64,000 nt of DNA from Tribonema minus (GCA_017506865.1 JAFCMP010000047.1:248001-312000); one strand, 5' to 3'. Numbered from the stretch's first letter, positions 1 to 11,888 are shown. The notes: a model not told the origin generated them from the letters alone. Translations and numbers: made by a program.

Positions 1-119
1 ACTGCTTCACTGTAATCAAGATCCAGCACACATATCCGCCCTCAGCTCGTGGGCGACACTTCAGCGCCAGTGTGGTTGCAGCAAGCCCCATAATATGGTG
101 CCGTCACTGTGAAAGTTAG

Positions 120-1000
120 GTCCGGCAAAGCTGCTGCTGCTGCTGCTGCTGCTGGCAAGCGCGCAGGCTTACCGCGGCCCAGCCCCCCCTTGCATGCTGA
201 TACGGGCAACACTACAAAGAAGTGGTTGTAGCAATCATGGGCGCCATCAATCTACAGGCCCCGAGAAAGTGCCTCTGCAGGTGCGGAACAAATGCAGGTC
301 CTGCTGACGCTGCTGCTGCTGCTGCCAACGAGTCCACAAGCGTGCTCCAATCCCTAGCGCCACCCTGAGCGCTGCTGTTGCTAGCAGCAATCCCACAAGC
401 ACGCACCGGCCACTTGCTCTGTCCTCCACATCTGGGCAACACTCTCGGGGAGTGGATGTACATAGCAATCCTGGGCGCCAACAGGATAGTGCCTCTGCAT
501 GCCGCTGCCGAGTCGGACACTCCAAGCGCCCTCCACTTCATAGGTCCATCCTGAGGTGCCAGAGCTGCTGCAGCTGCTGGCATCGAACCCACAACCGCGA
601 TTCCGCCACAAACTCCGGCGTCTGCTTGTGAGCCACAGTCCCGAGGAGTGGATGTAGCAATCCTCAGCGCCTTCAGGCCCCGGGATACTGCCTGTGTACG
701 CAGGTATGGCTGTGCTGCTGCTGGACCAGGTGCTGCTGCTGCTGTTGGTGGTGCTGTCGGTGCTGCCGATGACGCCCCCGACGCTGCTGGTGTTGCTGCT
801 GAGGCTTCTGGCGTGGCTGGTGCTCCCAACAACTCCGTAAGCGCGCGCCAACCGTAAGCGCGCCCCCAACCTTCAGCACCTGGCGCTGCTGCTTTCCACA
901 AACGCGCTCCAGCTCCGAACTCCGGCTTCCGCATGCGGGCAGCACTGCACCAGAATAGACATGTCAATCCTGGGCGCCAACAAGCGCCTGCACGGAGGTC
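120..1000. repeat. Degenerate ~215-bp tandem repeat with CTG runs
   Basis: Four diverged copies of a unit beginning roughly GGAGTGGATGTAGCAATCCT followed by GGGCGCCA and CCTCTGCA can be read near 220, 450, 640 and 950, with (CTG)n/GCTGCTG runs between them (the first at 128-153). Long reading frames exist on both strands but are low in complexity, lack an ATG start and mirror the repeat, so no protein is called. A (CTG)-rich repeat can look coding in several frames. The rest of the left edge, 1-119 and 1001-1499, shows no gene or clear signal. Confidence 0.55.
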
Positions 1001-1550
1001 GGTCACAGGTACCGTGCTTTCCTGTCTTGGGAAGTGTATGTGCAGCTCCAGGTCTAGACGATGGCTGTTACCACCAACCTCGCTTAGCCTGCTTGCGAGC
1101 TGCTTCCTGCTCTACTGCACACCGTAGGCGCTGCATGACGGTGACTGCAAGGCGGCGAGCACTGCCAGCTACTGTAGGCATATGCATCATCCGCGGTTAC
1201 CGTGTGAAAGCTCTGAGCCCATCCACGTGTCAATAAAAAGGCCACGTGGCCCACTTCACCGCCTAAGAGATCCGGCTTTTTCCCCTCGTGCCGAGGCACG
1301 CGGCGACCGTAGACGGCGCGACCCGAGAGGAAATTCGTCAGTCCCCTAAGCTCTCGCCCAAGCCCCAGCCGCCAGCGCCTCTCGGCCTGCGTCACGAGAT
1401 CTGGCATCAAACGTGATCTGCACCAAACTCGACAGAAGTTCAAGCCTGGGTCTCAAACCCAGGAACGTGAAGTGTCACAGTGTGTAGCGAGAGCGCAGGA
1501 TGCTGTCGCTCGCGGGGCGACAGGCCTGACGTGCTGCCAGAGGTGTCCAA

Positions 1551-3338
1551 GTGGATGCTGGACCTGCTGTGAAGCAGCGTTTGTGTGCTTCAAGAGTCCA
1601 AGGATTTCACCCTGCGAGAGGGATCTCGACTTTTGTCGCATGCGCTGTCAAGGCAGGCGTTTATGCGCGTTTCATCGATGCAAGCAGAGGTGTAATACAC
1701 GTCACAGGCATTGCCCGTGGCTTTGCGAGTGCAACGCCTGAGAAGGCCACAGATCGCCCCCTTGGTGCCAGCACATCCACGCCAGCGTCGGCAGCACGTA
1801 AAGCACCCGGCAAAGGGCAGCAAAGCAGGGGTGGCAGCATCGTTATCAGCAGCAGCAGCGGTGGCGGCCGTCGCACTAGAAGAAGCGGTGCCGGCAGCAA
1901 TGGCAGCAGCGAAAACAGAAGTGGCGTCGCCCGGGACAGCAACGATCAGCTCCAATCCATTGCGCGCCCTTCCGCTAGCACAGGTCAGCATATCAATATG
2001 CCCAGCGCCCCAGAGCTACAGCCGCATGCTGAGCCTGCCACCTCGACAGACTGGGCGCATCTCGTCCGCACACATTTGGCGGCGCGCCATCCTCGCAGTG
2101 CAGTGCGCGTCCTCAGCCAGATGGTGGACAGCGGTCACAAGCCTGGCAGGGCGCTCTTTGAAGCCGTCCTGCGTATCAACCCCAGATTTAGGTCTGGTGC
2201 GGGTGGAGCTACCGTGATAGAGCTCATGTCACAGGCCGGGGTGCCGGCGAATCTAACGACGTACAATCTGGCATTTAATGCATGCCGCAACAGTGAAGCC
2301 GTGCAGCAGGCCGACAGGATTCTGGCGAGCATAGCAGCTGCTGGCGTCGCCCCCAACAGGCGCACCTTTGCGCGCGTGCTGCGGGCGTGCAGGTACTCGC
2401 GAGACTGGCGCCGCGCAATCGACGTCTTCCGCGACATGGAGGCGAATCACCCCGTCTTTGTCGACGCGGGCATGTGGAACTGCCTCCTAGAGGTGCTATC
2501 CGCGTACCCTGCGGCAGAAAGCACGCTCGATGCGGCGGCTCAAATGGCGGAGAGTGGGTTTGCGCCCACCACTACCACGTACATGGTCCTCTTGCAGGCG
2601 CATGCCACGCTCGGCGATGGCGCCGCGATTGAGAGCGTGCTGTCGAGCATGCACGCGGCGGGCAAGGAGGTGACGCCCAAGACGCTGGCCGTGCTCGCCA
2701 TCGGCTACGCGCACGGCAAGCACATGGTGGCCGCGGAGGACGCGCTGGAGGCAGCGCTCAACTGCTACAGCACTACTACTATGCGCGAGAAAACGGTCAC
2801 GTTCTTTGTGAACGCATGCGGTCGTGTTGGTGACTTGTCGCGCATTGTGCGATGGCTGCGGCGCCTGCCTTCGCTGGCGCTGGCGCCGACACGTAGCATG
2901 TGGGATGTCGCCGTGAGCACGGCGCACAAGGTGGGCGACACTGCGGCGGCAGACTCTCTGTGGCGCGAGGCTGGCGGTGCGGCGTACTTTGGCCTGTACA
3001 AGGTCTTGGTGCCGCCGAAGGAGGGTGCTAGCAGGGGGTGGGCGGTGCTGGTGGATCATCCCGCACAGCAGGAGCATGCACCGAGCGCTGCACTGGATCT
3101 CAGCAGCTGCTGCATTGCCACAGTGCATGCTGCGCTGCGTGCGGAGGTCAGGCAGCTGCAGGCGCAGCCGCCGCCAGCGGCGCGCTACATTTTTTCGGGG
3201 GCGCGCACGCCTGAACAGCCCGCGACCGCAGCGGCGATTGGCGCAGTCATGGAGGAAGCTGGCATGTCAGTTTCAGCTGTGCCAGGAACGCCAGGTTTGT
3301 TCAAGGTTGCGCCTCCCCTACAATCGCCAATGCAATAG
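1551..3338 (+). CDS. PPR protein with a degenerate C-terminal Smr-like domain, organellar RNA-binding
   Basis: The frame is open from 1530 to the stop at 3336-3338. It encodes about 595 residues if read from the GTG at 1551. The first in-frame ATG is at 1998 (residue 150), so the true start is probably in an upstream exon I could not place. Residues ~25-60 are basic and Ser/Ala-rich, ending RGFASA, like a transit peptide; 71-130 is a Ser/Gly linker. Residues ~166-480 carry P-class pentatricopeptide helices, for example the TTYNLAFNACRNSEAV and TTYMVLLQAHATLGDG stretches. PPR proteins bind organellar RNA and act in its processing or translation. Residues ~513-587 match an Smr fold (LDLSS...VHAALRAEVRQL...YIFSGA...AVMEEAGM...GLFKV), but the LDLHG His and the GxxxHS signature are missing. 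The likely role is RNA binding without Smr nuclease activity. Confidence 0.8.
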   Translation: MDAGPAVKQRLCASRVQGFHPARGISTFVACAVKAGVYARFIDASRGVIHVTGIARGFASATPEKATDRPLGASTSTPASAARKAPGKGQQSRGGSIVISSSSGGGRRTRRSGAGSNGSSENRSGVARDSNDQLQSIARPSASTGQHINMPSAPELQPHAEPATSTDWAHLVRTHLAARHPRSAVRVLSQMVDSGHKPGRALFEAVLRINPRFRSGAGGATVIELMSQAGVPANLTTYNLAFNACRNSEAVQQADRILASIAAAGVAPNRRTFARVLRACRYSRDWRRAIDVFRDMEANHPVFVDAGMWNCLLEVLSAYPAAESTLDAAAQMAESGFAPTTTTYMVLLQAHATLGDGAAIESVLSSMHAAGKEVTPKTLAVLAIGYAHGKHMVAAEDALEAALNCYSTTTMREKTVTFFVNACGRVGDLSRIVRWLRRLPSLALAPTRSMWDVAVSTAHKVGDTAAADSLWREAGGAAYFGLYKVLVPPKEGASRGWAVLVDHPAQQEHAPSAALDLSSCCIATVHAALRAEVRQLQAQPPPAARYIFSGARTPEQPATAAAIGAVMEEAGMSVSAVPGTPGLFKVAPPLQSPMQ

Positions 3339-3578
3339 AGAGCAGTCCAGGCTGGCACATGTGTGATTCATGTTTGTGTAATTGTTGTTGTCCCAGAATA
3401 GGTGCCAGATTGCAGGCCCTGTGTTGTTTCTGCTTCATAGCTCCGAGTTCTTGACTCACTAAGAGCATCGCAGCATGTTGGCGCCTTCGTCTGCCCATCG
3501 CCCTTGGCTGCAAAAAGCGCCAGCTGCTTCTTGATGCCCTACATTAGTCATGCTTGTTTGCTCCTTTTTGTTGCACTA

Positions 3579-3656
3579 CAGGGAGAGTTGAACTTTTCGC
3601 ATTTTTATATTTATTTACAGGGAGAGTTGAACTTTTCGCATTTTTATATTTATTTA
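3579..3656. repeat. Perfect 39-bp tandem duplication
   Basis: Two identical 39-bp units (3579-3617 and 3618-3656) start CAGGGAGAGTTGAAC and end TTTATATTTATTTA. They lie in the gap between the PPR gene and the armadillo gene. The AT-rich halves could act as promoter or 3'-end elements, but nothing proves it. The rest of 3339-3892 shows nothing else recognisable apart from the leader of the next gene. Confidence 0.85.
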
Positions 3657-3892
3657 AATTGAACATAGGCGCAAAACTCCCGTGGCTTTGGGCGGATCTT
3701 CAGAGGAGCTGAGGTTGGTCTAAGCTAGCCGCGTCAGGCGAAGTGCATTTGACATAGGCCTTAGTCTAAGCTCGACAGACCATCCAGCCGCCGCGCCCCT
3801 TCTTTTTTCTCAACAGCAACTGCAACATCCCGGATATTGCAGTTCGGCTTTTGTGACAGATTCAAGGAGAGCTGCTAGCACAGCAAGACAAC

Positions 3893-6800
3893 ATGACAGA
3901 GTCTCTGGCGGCTTGCTTTAACACAAAGGACTACACGAGCGCATCGCTCGCCATGACGACTCACTGTTCGGATCCAGGAGTGCAGCTTGCGGGAGCCAAG
4001 ATGGCAGCAGATCTTGCCTCGCACAATCCGGATGCTACGGAGCACAAGAGGCTGCTAGGCGAAGCTGGGATGTGCCAAGCAGTGGTTTCGGGCATGAGCG
4101 CTCACCTGCCTAACTGCGAAGTACAGGAGCAGAGCGCCGCTGCGATTGTCGCTCTAGCAACTGCAAACAAAGAGAATGTAGCACGGTGAGTTCTATCGAT
4201 TGACATCCAGCAGGGCTACAGCCCAGTGAGCTTGCTTGTCAACATCTCATCTCGATGCAAATATACCTGTCACGTCTTGGATTCAGTCTAAAGTTTCTTG
4301 CTGGCAGCGCCCAGAAATTTTGCAGGCAAAATCATGCACGCGGCAAGACCCTGTCAATGTCAAAGCCAAACAAGGCTTCCGCCGTTGTTCGAGCATGGCA
4401 GTTGCACATACTCATTGCCACATTAAACTTGCATTTGTGTGACAACAAAACTGGCATGAGCCATTTTTACGTTCCACCAGACGCCCTGTACCTACTGAGC
4501 TCGATGAAAGCATGCATACTCTGAAGTATAACAGCAGCGGCGACCACGGTTATTGGTGGAAGGCATTCAATTTGACGGCTGACCACACCTTGTCACCTAC
4601 CGCTCTACGAGCTTTTGGTTCGCTTCCATTAATGCAGCATCGGGAACCGCAGTGCTCAGCTCGACTTCTCGACTTCAAGCGCCGCAGCCTCTTGTCCCCC
4701 GCACCCCGTCTATCGCAGGCTGCTGGAGGCCGGCTGCTGCGAGGCGATCGTCGCAGCCATGCGCGCCCACACCGACAACCCTCACATCCAGAAGCAGTGC
4801 GCGTGGGCCATCCGAAGCCTGGCGTGGCGCGGCGCAGACATGAGGGCGCGCCTGGGGGCCGCGGGGGCGTGCGAAACGGTCGTAACCGCCATGACCGCGG
4901 CCAAGCACGCGCACGACTGCAGCAGGTGCGTGGAGTTTCTGGCTGACGTCGGCCCTGGGGAAGGTACATCTTGTCTCGCAAGAGACCTGCTGTTTCGGAC
5001 TCGCGTATTGCGTATTTGGGTGCACACACAAAGGTCTTTGGGGTCCAATGTGGCGCATTCAGCCGAGTACTTGGTGAAGGTAATGCCGAGGGACTCGTTA
5101 TCGCAGCGACCTCACCCTCACTCAAGCTGTACAGGACACGTGTGTGTGCATTTGGCAGCACCTAAGGCGCATTGCCACCAGCTGTGAGCACCGAAATTAT
5201 GTGACTGATGTGACGCAGGTCAAGAAAACCGGGCGGCATATAATGGGATGGACTGCGCGCTCGCAGGCCCCCCTTCTTCACGTCCTACTTGCATGTTTTG
5301 AACTGTGGTGACTATTCTGAGACGCAATGGGGCAGCAGCATTGTGATGAAAGTGACGCTGATCATGCCACACACCCGTGTATGTAGCAGGGACAAAGCAT
5401 CGCATCACGGGCAGTGGCAGTGCTCCGCAGGCGCTGCCGCGTGTGCATGTTGCAGCCACTTCTCCCGCCGATTCAGACAACGCATCGCCGCTATCAGCGG
5501 TTGCGGCGCGGGCTTCGCTGCGCAAGTGCGCACCCGATTACGCACGCCGCACACTCCCCAATCACCCTGCAACACATTGCGTACTCACGCAAGTGCGGCG
5601 CTTGCAGCTGGTGGCTAACTTCCTGAGGTGCTGCCAAATGCATACACACCATACAGCATAAGTGAGGCCGCGGCGGCTGCGGCGACGAGTGCCCTTATTG
5701 TTTCCTTCATCGATAACTTGGCTGAGCGTGCCTCTTGAGTTTCCAAAGACCTGGGTCAAGCAGAGATGAAGATGGCGCTGTCACATGCGCGATGCAGGCA
5801 CTTCTCGCGTCGATCGAGACGCTGCATGCCCGCCATCAGTGTTTGTGGCGCGATACCGCCTGCCAAAGTGTGCACTCGATTACGCACGCCCCCCTCTCGT
5901 CTCAATCCATATTATGTTGCGTACTCACAAGCGCGCGCGGCTCTCACATCCTGTGGCAACGCTCCGCAGGTGCTGCCACATGCACGCCGGCCACTCGGAC
6001 CTCGATCTTGAAGTTGTGCGTGCGATGAGCTCGCTGGTGCAGCACAACGCCGACAACGCTCAGCGACTCGCTGCCGCGGGCGGCTGCGGCGCGATCGTGG
6101 CCGCCATGCGCGTGCACCCAACCAGCGCTCACGTCCAGCACTACGGTGAGACGAGGGCTTGCGAGAGAGAAGCTTTGCGGTTTGCTAGTTTGGGTCTCGG
6201 GCTGCAATTGTCTAAAGGTGGCGTGTAGTGCTGTTGAAGTTTGAAGTGAAATGCAGAGGTGACGTTGTTCTGACCATGCGTGCACATTTGACCACCCGTG
6301 TGAGCTCAACAATCGCGCACCAAAGCACACGCCCCTCTGCCCCCTCAGCAGGTGCATGAATCGTACACTTCATATGTGTGAAGCTGAACCTGCAGCGAGC
6401 ACATGATCACATCCTGCCAACTCTGCTGCACACCTACGCGGGCGCACACCCGCAACACCGTAGCACCTATGTAGCTAGCACGCATCACGCACACATCGAC
6501 AGCTCACCGCAGCAAGGCGCTCGCGCATTGAATCCCGTCATGTTCAACTTCAACGTCAACAGCTGACGCACTGCCGTCGGCTCGCTGCCGCAGGCGCCCG
6601 CGCCGTCGCGCACCTCGCGCACCACAGCGCCGAGCGCGCAGCGCAGCTAGGCGCGACGGGGGCTTGCGAAGCTGTCGCCGCCGCGGCGCGCGCGCACCCG
6701 TCTGATTCGGACGTGCAGCACTACGCCATGTGGTGCGTTGCGGATCTGGCCTGGCACAACGCGGAGAACGCAGCGCGCCTCGGCGCCGCAGGCAAGTCGT

Positions 6801-8321
6801 AGTGGTCTTGTGATGTGTTTCTTTGACGCGTGTCGTGGCGTTGTGTGTGTGAGGGCGCTCGAGGGGCTGCTTATACTCACAAGCACCACGTACCTTAGAA
6901 GTGACCTTCGATAAGTCGCCTTTGAGAGGTACTTCGAACTAGTCCTTATCCTCAGATGACATGACAGCAACAGGAGCATACACCCAAGATGTCCGTGCTG
7001 CCCAAAAACACAAGTGTGCATTTAGCAACAAATAAGCGTTTTTGTGGCGGTTACGTAATTGCTGTAACCGTCACTGCGAACAGACACGAACCATTGAACT
7101 ACAGGCTACATAGACACAGAATAAGCCCATATTCCAATAGTACCAGCGTGCAGTATGTACACATTCAAGGAGCTGTGCCGTCTTCAATGCGTCTCGCGGG
7201 GTTGGTTCTCTGACGGCATCAAGGGGCTGTGCATGATGGAGTACTGGCGTACAGCGCGTACGCTTACGATACCCGCTCTAACCCAAGTGTTGATGCAACG
7301 CGTATGCTCAAAGGGACCCTGCCGCATGCACCATTGGGTGTCATTGGCACAACCATGTTATGGACGACTACGCACGTACATGCATGGTAAAGGTGCTTGC
7401 CGGTCTTCCAAGCTTTGTGGGGCAGTGGATGGTGACCACTCTTAGACGCGCCCTCAGCAGGAGGGTGCTTCTGCAAGCGCTCCATCACTAGTAGTGATTC
7501 ATTACACTGCATGAGACGCTGCCGATGCTGCAGGCGCGTGCCTGTCCGTTGTGGCGGCGCTCCGCACGCACTGCGCGGCTGCCGAGGTCTTCCGCCAATT
7601 TACTCCAAAGTCGCAACATACGGCCCACGTCGTGGATATCCTCACAAAGAACATGCTGCGCACGCGACACCGCTGCACCGCTCGTGCGTGCTGCAGGCGC
7701 GTGCGTGTGCGCCGTGGCGGCGCTCAGCACGCACGAGGTCTTCCGCCAGTTCACTCAAAACTCTCACACAACAACCCATATCATGCATGCTGTCCACTAA
7801 TCAAAACGCTCCGCACGACACGCCACTGCACCCACGCCACCGGCGCTGCCGCAGGCGCGTGCGTGTCCGTTGTGGCGGCGCTCAGCACGCACTGCGCGGA
7901 CGCCCAGGTCCTCTGCCAGTTCACCTCTGACTCCACCGCAGGCGCGTGCGTGTGCGTCGCATGACCCATGTCTTGTGTGTTAATGCTCCAAAGCGCTCCA
8001 TCGTGACACTGCATGCAACGCGCCACGCGTGCTGCAGGCGCGTGCGTGTCCGTCGTGGCGGCGCTCAGCACGCACTGCGCGGACGCGGAGGTCTTCCGCC
8101 ACGCCGCGCTCGCCGCCGCGCACCTCGCGGCGGCGGACGGCGACAACAGGACTCGGCTGACAGAGGCGGGGGTGCGCGAAGCGCTGCAGGGGGGTGTGGA
8201 GGCGCACCTGGCAGATGCGGAGCTGCAGGAGGACGCGCAGGCGGCGGTGGACGCGCTGGGGCACGCGGCGCCCGTGAGCCGCTGGCACGCGGACCATCAG
8301 GAGGTGCTGGCGAGCCGCTGA
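3893..8321 (+). CDS. Armadillo (ARM) repeat protein, five exons
   Basis: The model is 3893-4185, 4719-4925, 5970-6145, 6594-6791 and 8038-8321, 385 residues, and all intron phases agree. ARM repeats recur as a glycine-led helix pair, e.g. LEAGCCEAIVAAMRAH, GAAGACETVVTAMTA, AAAGGCGAIVAAMRVH, GATGACEAVAAAARAH and TEAGVREALQGGVEAH, each followed by an AL..LA helix. The whole protein is a solenoid with no other domain. ARM solenoids bind peptides or proteins; no partner can be named. The ATG at 3893 is the first in frame. Exon 4 ends at a GC donor (GCAAGT), with phase matching exon 5. The exon 2/3 junction adds about 7 odd residues (CCHMHAG) and is the least certain. The last intron (6792-8037) holds repeated copies of the exon 5 start. 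Confidence 0.75.
5420..5969. repeat. Diverged duplicated block inside ARM intron 2
   Basis: The stretch around 5455-5610 and the stretch around 5795-5935 align end to end (CTTCTCSCGYCGAT, then CGATTACGCACGCC, then GCGTACTCAC). The exon 3 acceptor motif GCTCCGCAGGTGCTGCC at 5961 has a near copy at 5424. The copies have no intact ARM frame. They look like decayed duplications of the exon 3 acceptor region. Intron 3 (6146-6593) shows nothing else. Confidence 0.5.
7534..8037 (+). repeat. Tandem copies of the ARM exon 5 acceptor and exon start
   Basis: The sequence GCAG|GCGCGTGCSTGTCCG occurs with exon starts at 7534, 7697, 7855, 7942 (short) and 8038. Copies 1, 3 and the genuine one continue as GTGGCGGCGCTC.GCACGCACTGCGCGG, encoding ACxSVVAALxTHCA, then diverge from the real exon. 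Spacing is roughly 160-185 bp for the long copies. Only the last copy reads through to the ARM C-terminus. The others are decoy or alternative acceptors. An F-box-like short frame beginning at 7155 lies upstream in the same intron but is not called. Confidence 0.75.
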
Positions 8322-8512
8322 TGCGAGGGGGTGACATGTGCTTAGTTTGGGGGAAGGGGGGGGGGGGGGCAGCTGCACAAGGATGCTCAGGGGGGGGGAG
8401 GCGGAGCTTGCAGGTCACAGTTTGGGCAGGAGAGCGGGGGATTGGATGCGCAGGCTGTGAGTCGCTGGCACGCAGACCACCAGGAGGTGCTGGCGAGCCG
8501 CTGATGCGGGGG
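8274..8512. repeat. Duplication of the ARM gene stop-codon region
   Basis: The 3' end of the coding sequence, including the stop codon (8274-8330), is repeated almost exactly at 8456-8512. Shared segments include CGCTGGCACGC and GAGGTGCTGGCGAGCCGCTG. The 180-bp spacing and the G-rich filler show a tandem duplication downstream of the real stop. The second copy is not translated in the model. Confidence 0.8.
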
Positions 8513-9755
8513 GGGGGAGGCGGTGCTTGCGAGAGCCACGGTTTGGGGGGTTGGGGGTGGGGGGGTGGAGGGGGGTGGAGGATGGTCAGACGGCGGCGGG
8601 CACACAAAGGCACGCGCCACAAAACAGGAGGCCATCTTTCAATATTCATGCTGGCCGGTAGTGCTGTTGATGCAGGGGCTGCCTGAGCAATGGCAGAGGC
8701 GGCGTCGGGTGCAAAGCGTGTTGGCGGGGCCGATGCGCAGCACTTGTGCAGAAAGTAGTCACTCGCAGGGCGGGGGGGTGCTGCGGCCGGGTGGATGCAG
8801 GGGGAGGGAAGGGTGGCACTTTGTGTATACTTGGATGCAGGAGTCATGCCGTAGGTGTGTGACCAGAAAGCAGTCATTGGCATGTCTGGGGCAGCAGCGC
8901 AGTGGCATGGGGCTGCGCTTGCGCCCAGCAGTGTCAGGTGCGCATAGCACAAGGTGCCACACTAACACACAGCATGGTGTGCAGAGCGGCTGCAAAATTG
9001 CGCTGCATGCACAGCAGCAGTGCTCAGCTGCTTAGGGCTGTTACCACCGCAAATAGACACACACCAGCGAGAGTAGATACCAGTAGTGCGCTTGCAGGGG
9101 CTGTGCTCGGCACTGAAACGTGTCGAGGAGGCGCATAGCCAGCCAATGGTGACGCAATAGCGCCTCAATGCGTGATGATAGAGCAATACAAGACGTGCCA
9201 CAGAGGCAGTTGTCAGCAGAAAGTAAGGACAGTGGTGGCCTCATTGCTACACTGTATCAAAGATTTGGAGGTTGATGGGGCACTGTACCGGACAGCTCCA
9301 GGGACCACTCTGAATTTGACAAGCTTATCTGCAATTGCTGAAGACACTTGTGTTTTAACTGCACACTTCGTTTGTAATGCTGTCTGAGGTTTAAAGCAGC
9401 GTGTCGTGGTACTGGCGCCATGTATGTGTCAGAGGCGGTGTCTCATTGCCATGTGTATATACATTCAGGGAGTGACTCTATGCTCTGACAGGAGGTGGCT
9501 GGCAATGATTATGAGGGCATCAGAGATGTACGCAACCAAATGATGCAGGCATCAATCACACAATCTTCTTCCTGATTCCAAAAATGCAACATGCGGTCAA
9601 GCTGCAAGCACTACATTTTAAAATAAGGAAAACCCACAGCAGGACAGACATGGGGCTGCGTTTAAAAGGCCAAGGCATTCCACCGACAAACTCCACATTC
9701 ACTTCACGGATGCCTTCAACTTGAACTTTGGACTGATGATATGCTGCACTACCAA
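8513..9755. other. Intergenic, no gene seen
   Basis: A strongly G-rich stretch lies at 8340-8585 and could form G-quadruplexes. The rest contains short low-complexity frames without ATG starts, domains or splice-consistent exons. Nothing else is recognised before the duplicated block that starts near 9760. Confidence 0.5.
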
Positions 9756-10990
9756 TCAGGTGACCCGAACAGAATAAAAGTGAAAAAAGCAAACTTAGCT
9801 GGCCATCGTTGTTTGGGTGGTGTGCGCAGCAATTGTAATTGCAGCTCAGAAAATGCCATCGTCACAACACAAGCAGCAGAAGCGTGCATGTTACATGTTA
9901 CATGAACTGCAAGTTCGTATTGCCAGTTTTCAGCAGCCTTGAGATATCTGCCATCATCACAGTCTGTGCTGGAGAACCACAAGATGCAGAAACGGGGACA
10001 AGCTCAACCGCATTGCGGTGCAGGAGGAGACCACTGCCCCCACAACCACCCAGCATTGTGCCACCCCCAAGGCTGGGTGGGGCGACAGTGGTAGCTGATT
10101 GCGGCGCTGGCAAAGAACATGTGGCTAGGCACTGACGCCCAGCAGTCATTCTGGCAATCGTGATCTGCCTTGAAGCCCCAGGCATGCATGTTGTTGCTTA
10201 AGGCGCGCAAAGGCGGTTGAGCGCCTTGCTCGCCTGCCAGCGCCGGGGCTCAAGGGAGTATGTACTGTCAGCAGATGTTGCCGTGGTGCATCACTGGCAG
10301 AACGACTCAGCGACATGAAGCCAAGGTCAAAGTTTGTGCACATTGTGTGTCCCCGTATCAGCGAATGAGCACACCATGCTTCAAGTTGCAAGCACCAGCA
10401 GCGATGAGCGCGCCGTTGCCCAATAGTCCAATGTTATGCTGACAGTGACCTGTTCCAGCACACAGTAACAGCAGCGTAACTTTTTCTCTGGATCTTTGTA
10501 AACGATTTTGTTTGTCAAATGCTCTCGGTGATGAGCTGCCCCCCCCCCCAGTCTCGGTCACGGGCGCACAGCGGATTGATAGAAGCAGAAAGTGGCGACG
10601 TTTGGTGACTGAAGATCACGCATACTGCATGTTCATCGCAGGCCACTGCAGCATTCACTCGTGACATCTGCACCAACTCGAACAGCAATGTCGTGCAAGC
10701 ATCGCGGTTGAAGCCGCGGAGCAGGCGGCGCCACAAGCGCGCTACAGGGTCTGTCACACCGCTCAACAGCAGCTGTCATAGCACTCAACAGGCAGGCATC
10801 ATTGCAGTCCGTGAAGAGAGCAAAGCAGAGCCTGTTGCAGCACTCCAAGGCGCTACCACAATCCTCAGCCAGCAGGCACCATCTGAAACGCTTGCGCACA
10901 GTCGTGCTTCAAGTATCAATGCCCAGTACAGGCCAGCGTACCACAACAGCAGCTGTCGCAGTGCTCAACAAGGGCCGTCACAGCGCTCAC

Positions 10991-11146
10991 CTCTCTGAAC
11001 CCTGAGCGCCAGGCCCACTGCAGGATGGGGCGGAAACTGCGGGCCGCCGGTGCAGTCGGAGCACTGCCACTTGCTGCTGCTGAGCACTGCCGCAACTTCG
11101 TCTGCGGGCAGGCGCTGCTCAGAGCAGGACCGCGGGCATGTGCAGC
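10991..11146 (-). pseudogene. Decayed PHD-like exon of the left paralogue
   Basis: On the minus strand this reads TGCTCPRSCSEQRLPADE, then KWQCSDCTGGPQFPP, clearly homologous to the PHD exon at 19654-19801 of the right copy. It keeps an acceptor and a GTGAGC donor. The QQC cysteine has become Arg, and an 8-nt length difference changes the exit phase from 2 to 1. The exon encoding the first half of the finger is absent, so the entry phase (1) does not fit the preceding exon (phase 0). It is most likely non-functional. Confidence 0.65.
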
Positions 11147-11888
11147 CTGTGCGTTGACATGGGTTAGTTAGAAGGTGTGAGTATGGTTGAGCCGTGTGAC
11201 GTGCCGTTGGGCACGCCTTGCACCTACATGGGAGGTATACGTAAAAGAATTTGGGTTCTTGCCATACTGCTACGGAAGAGTGTCAGGCAAGCATTGACAG
11301 CGAGGGTAACCGTAAATATTTATGACGCTGCATGGAGAAGGTCCCCATGCACAGCCTTGAAACACTTGTTGTGCCATATTGCATGTCGGGGTAGCCAAAT
11401 TCAAACACAGAGCAACAACTTGATTCTACATAGGATTTAATTTATCCCAACAGTCCCTGAGCACAAAAATTACTTGGGGAGTAGCTAAGTGCAAACCCAG
11501 GCTGTATCAGGAGCGGGGATAGCGCCTAAACTTCAACAATCCTGTTGCACCAACTTTGTTGCAGTTGTCAGTGAGTTGAGTTTTTTCCGGCCAGGCGCAA
11601 CTAGTTGTGCTTAGGCGCAACTGGCGCAACTAGCATCAAGGCCTTTAAGGCTTCTACAATCCTAAGGCTTGTTTGGGCGCATACAAGCAGACAAAACAGT
11701 AAGCTCATGAAGCCTGTGCCTGCACCAAAGGTAGGATGATGCCACCACACACACCGGTATACAGTACATTTTCGACTTTGCAAGCAAGATGCGTTGTGTT
11801 GTAAAAGTGTTGTATACGGCCTCAGCAGCTCACAATGTCATGCTTGGTCTTCCGATACAAGGACGATCAAGTGTTGTCTGAGACTTTT

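Noticed and set aside
212..1006. 264-codon minus-strand frame
   Set aside because: No ATG start, low-complexity Ala/Ser content that mirrors the DNA tandem repeat, and no domain.
7155..7445. ATG frame MYTFKELCRLQCVSRGW resembling an F-box
   Set aside because: It lies inside an ARM intron, is short, has no following repeats and no consistent splicing.
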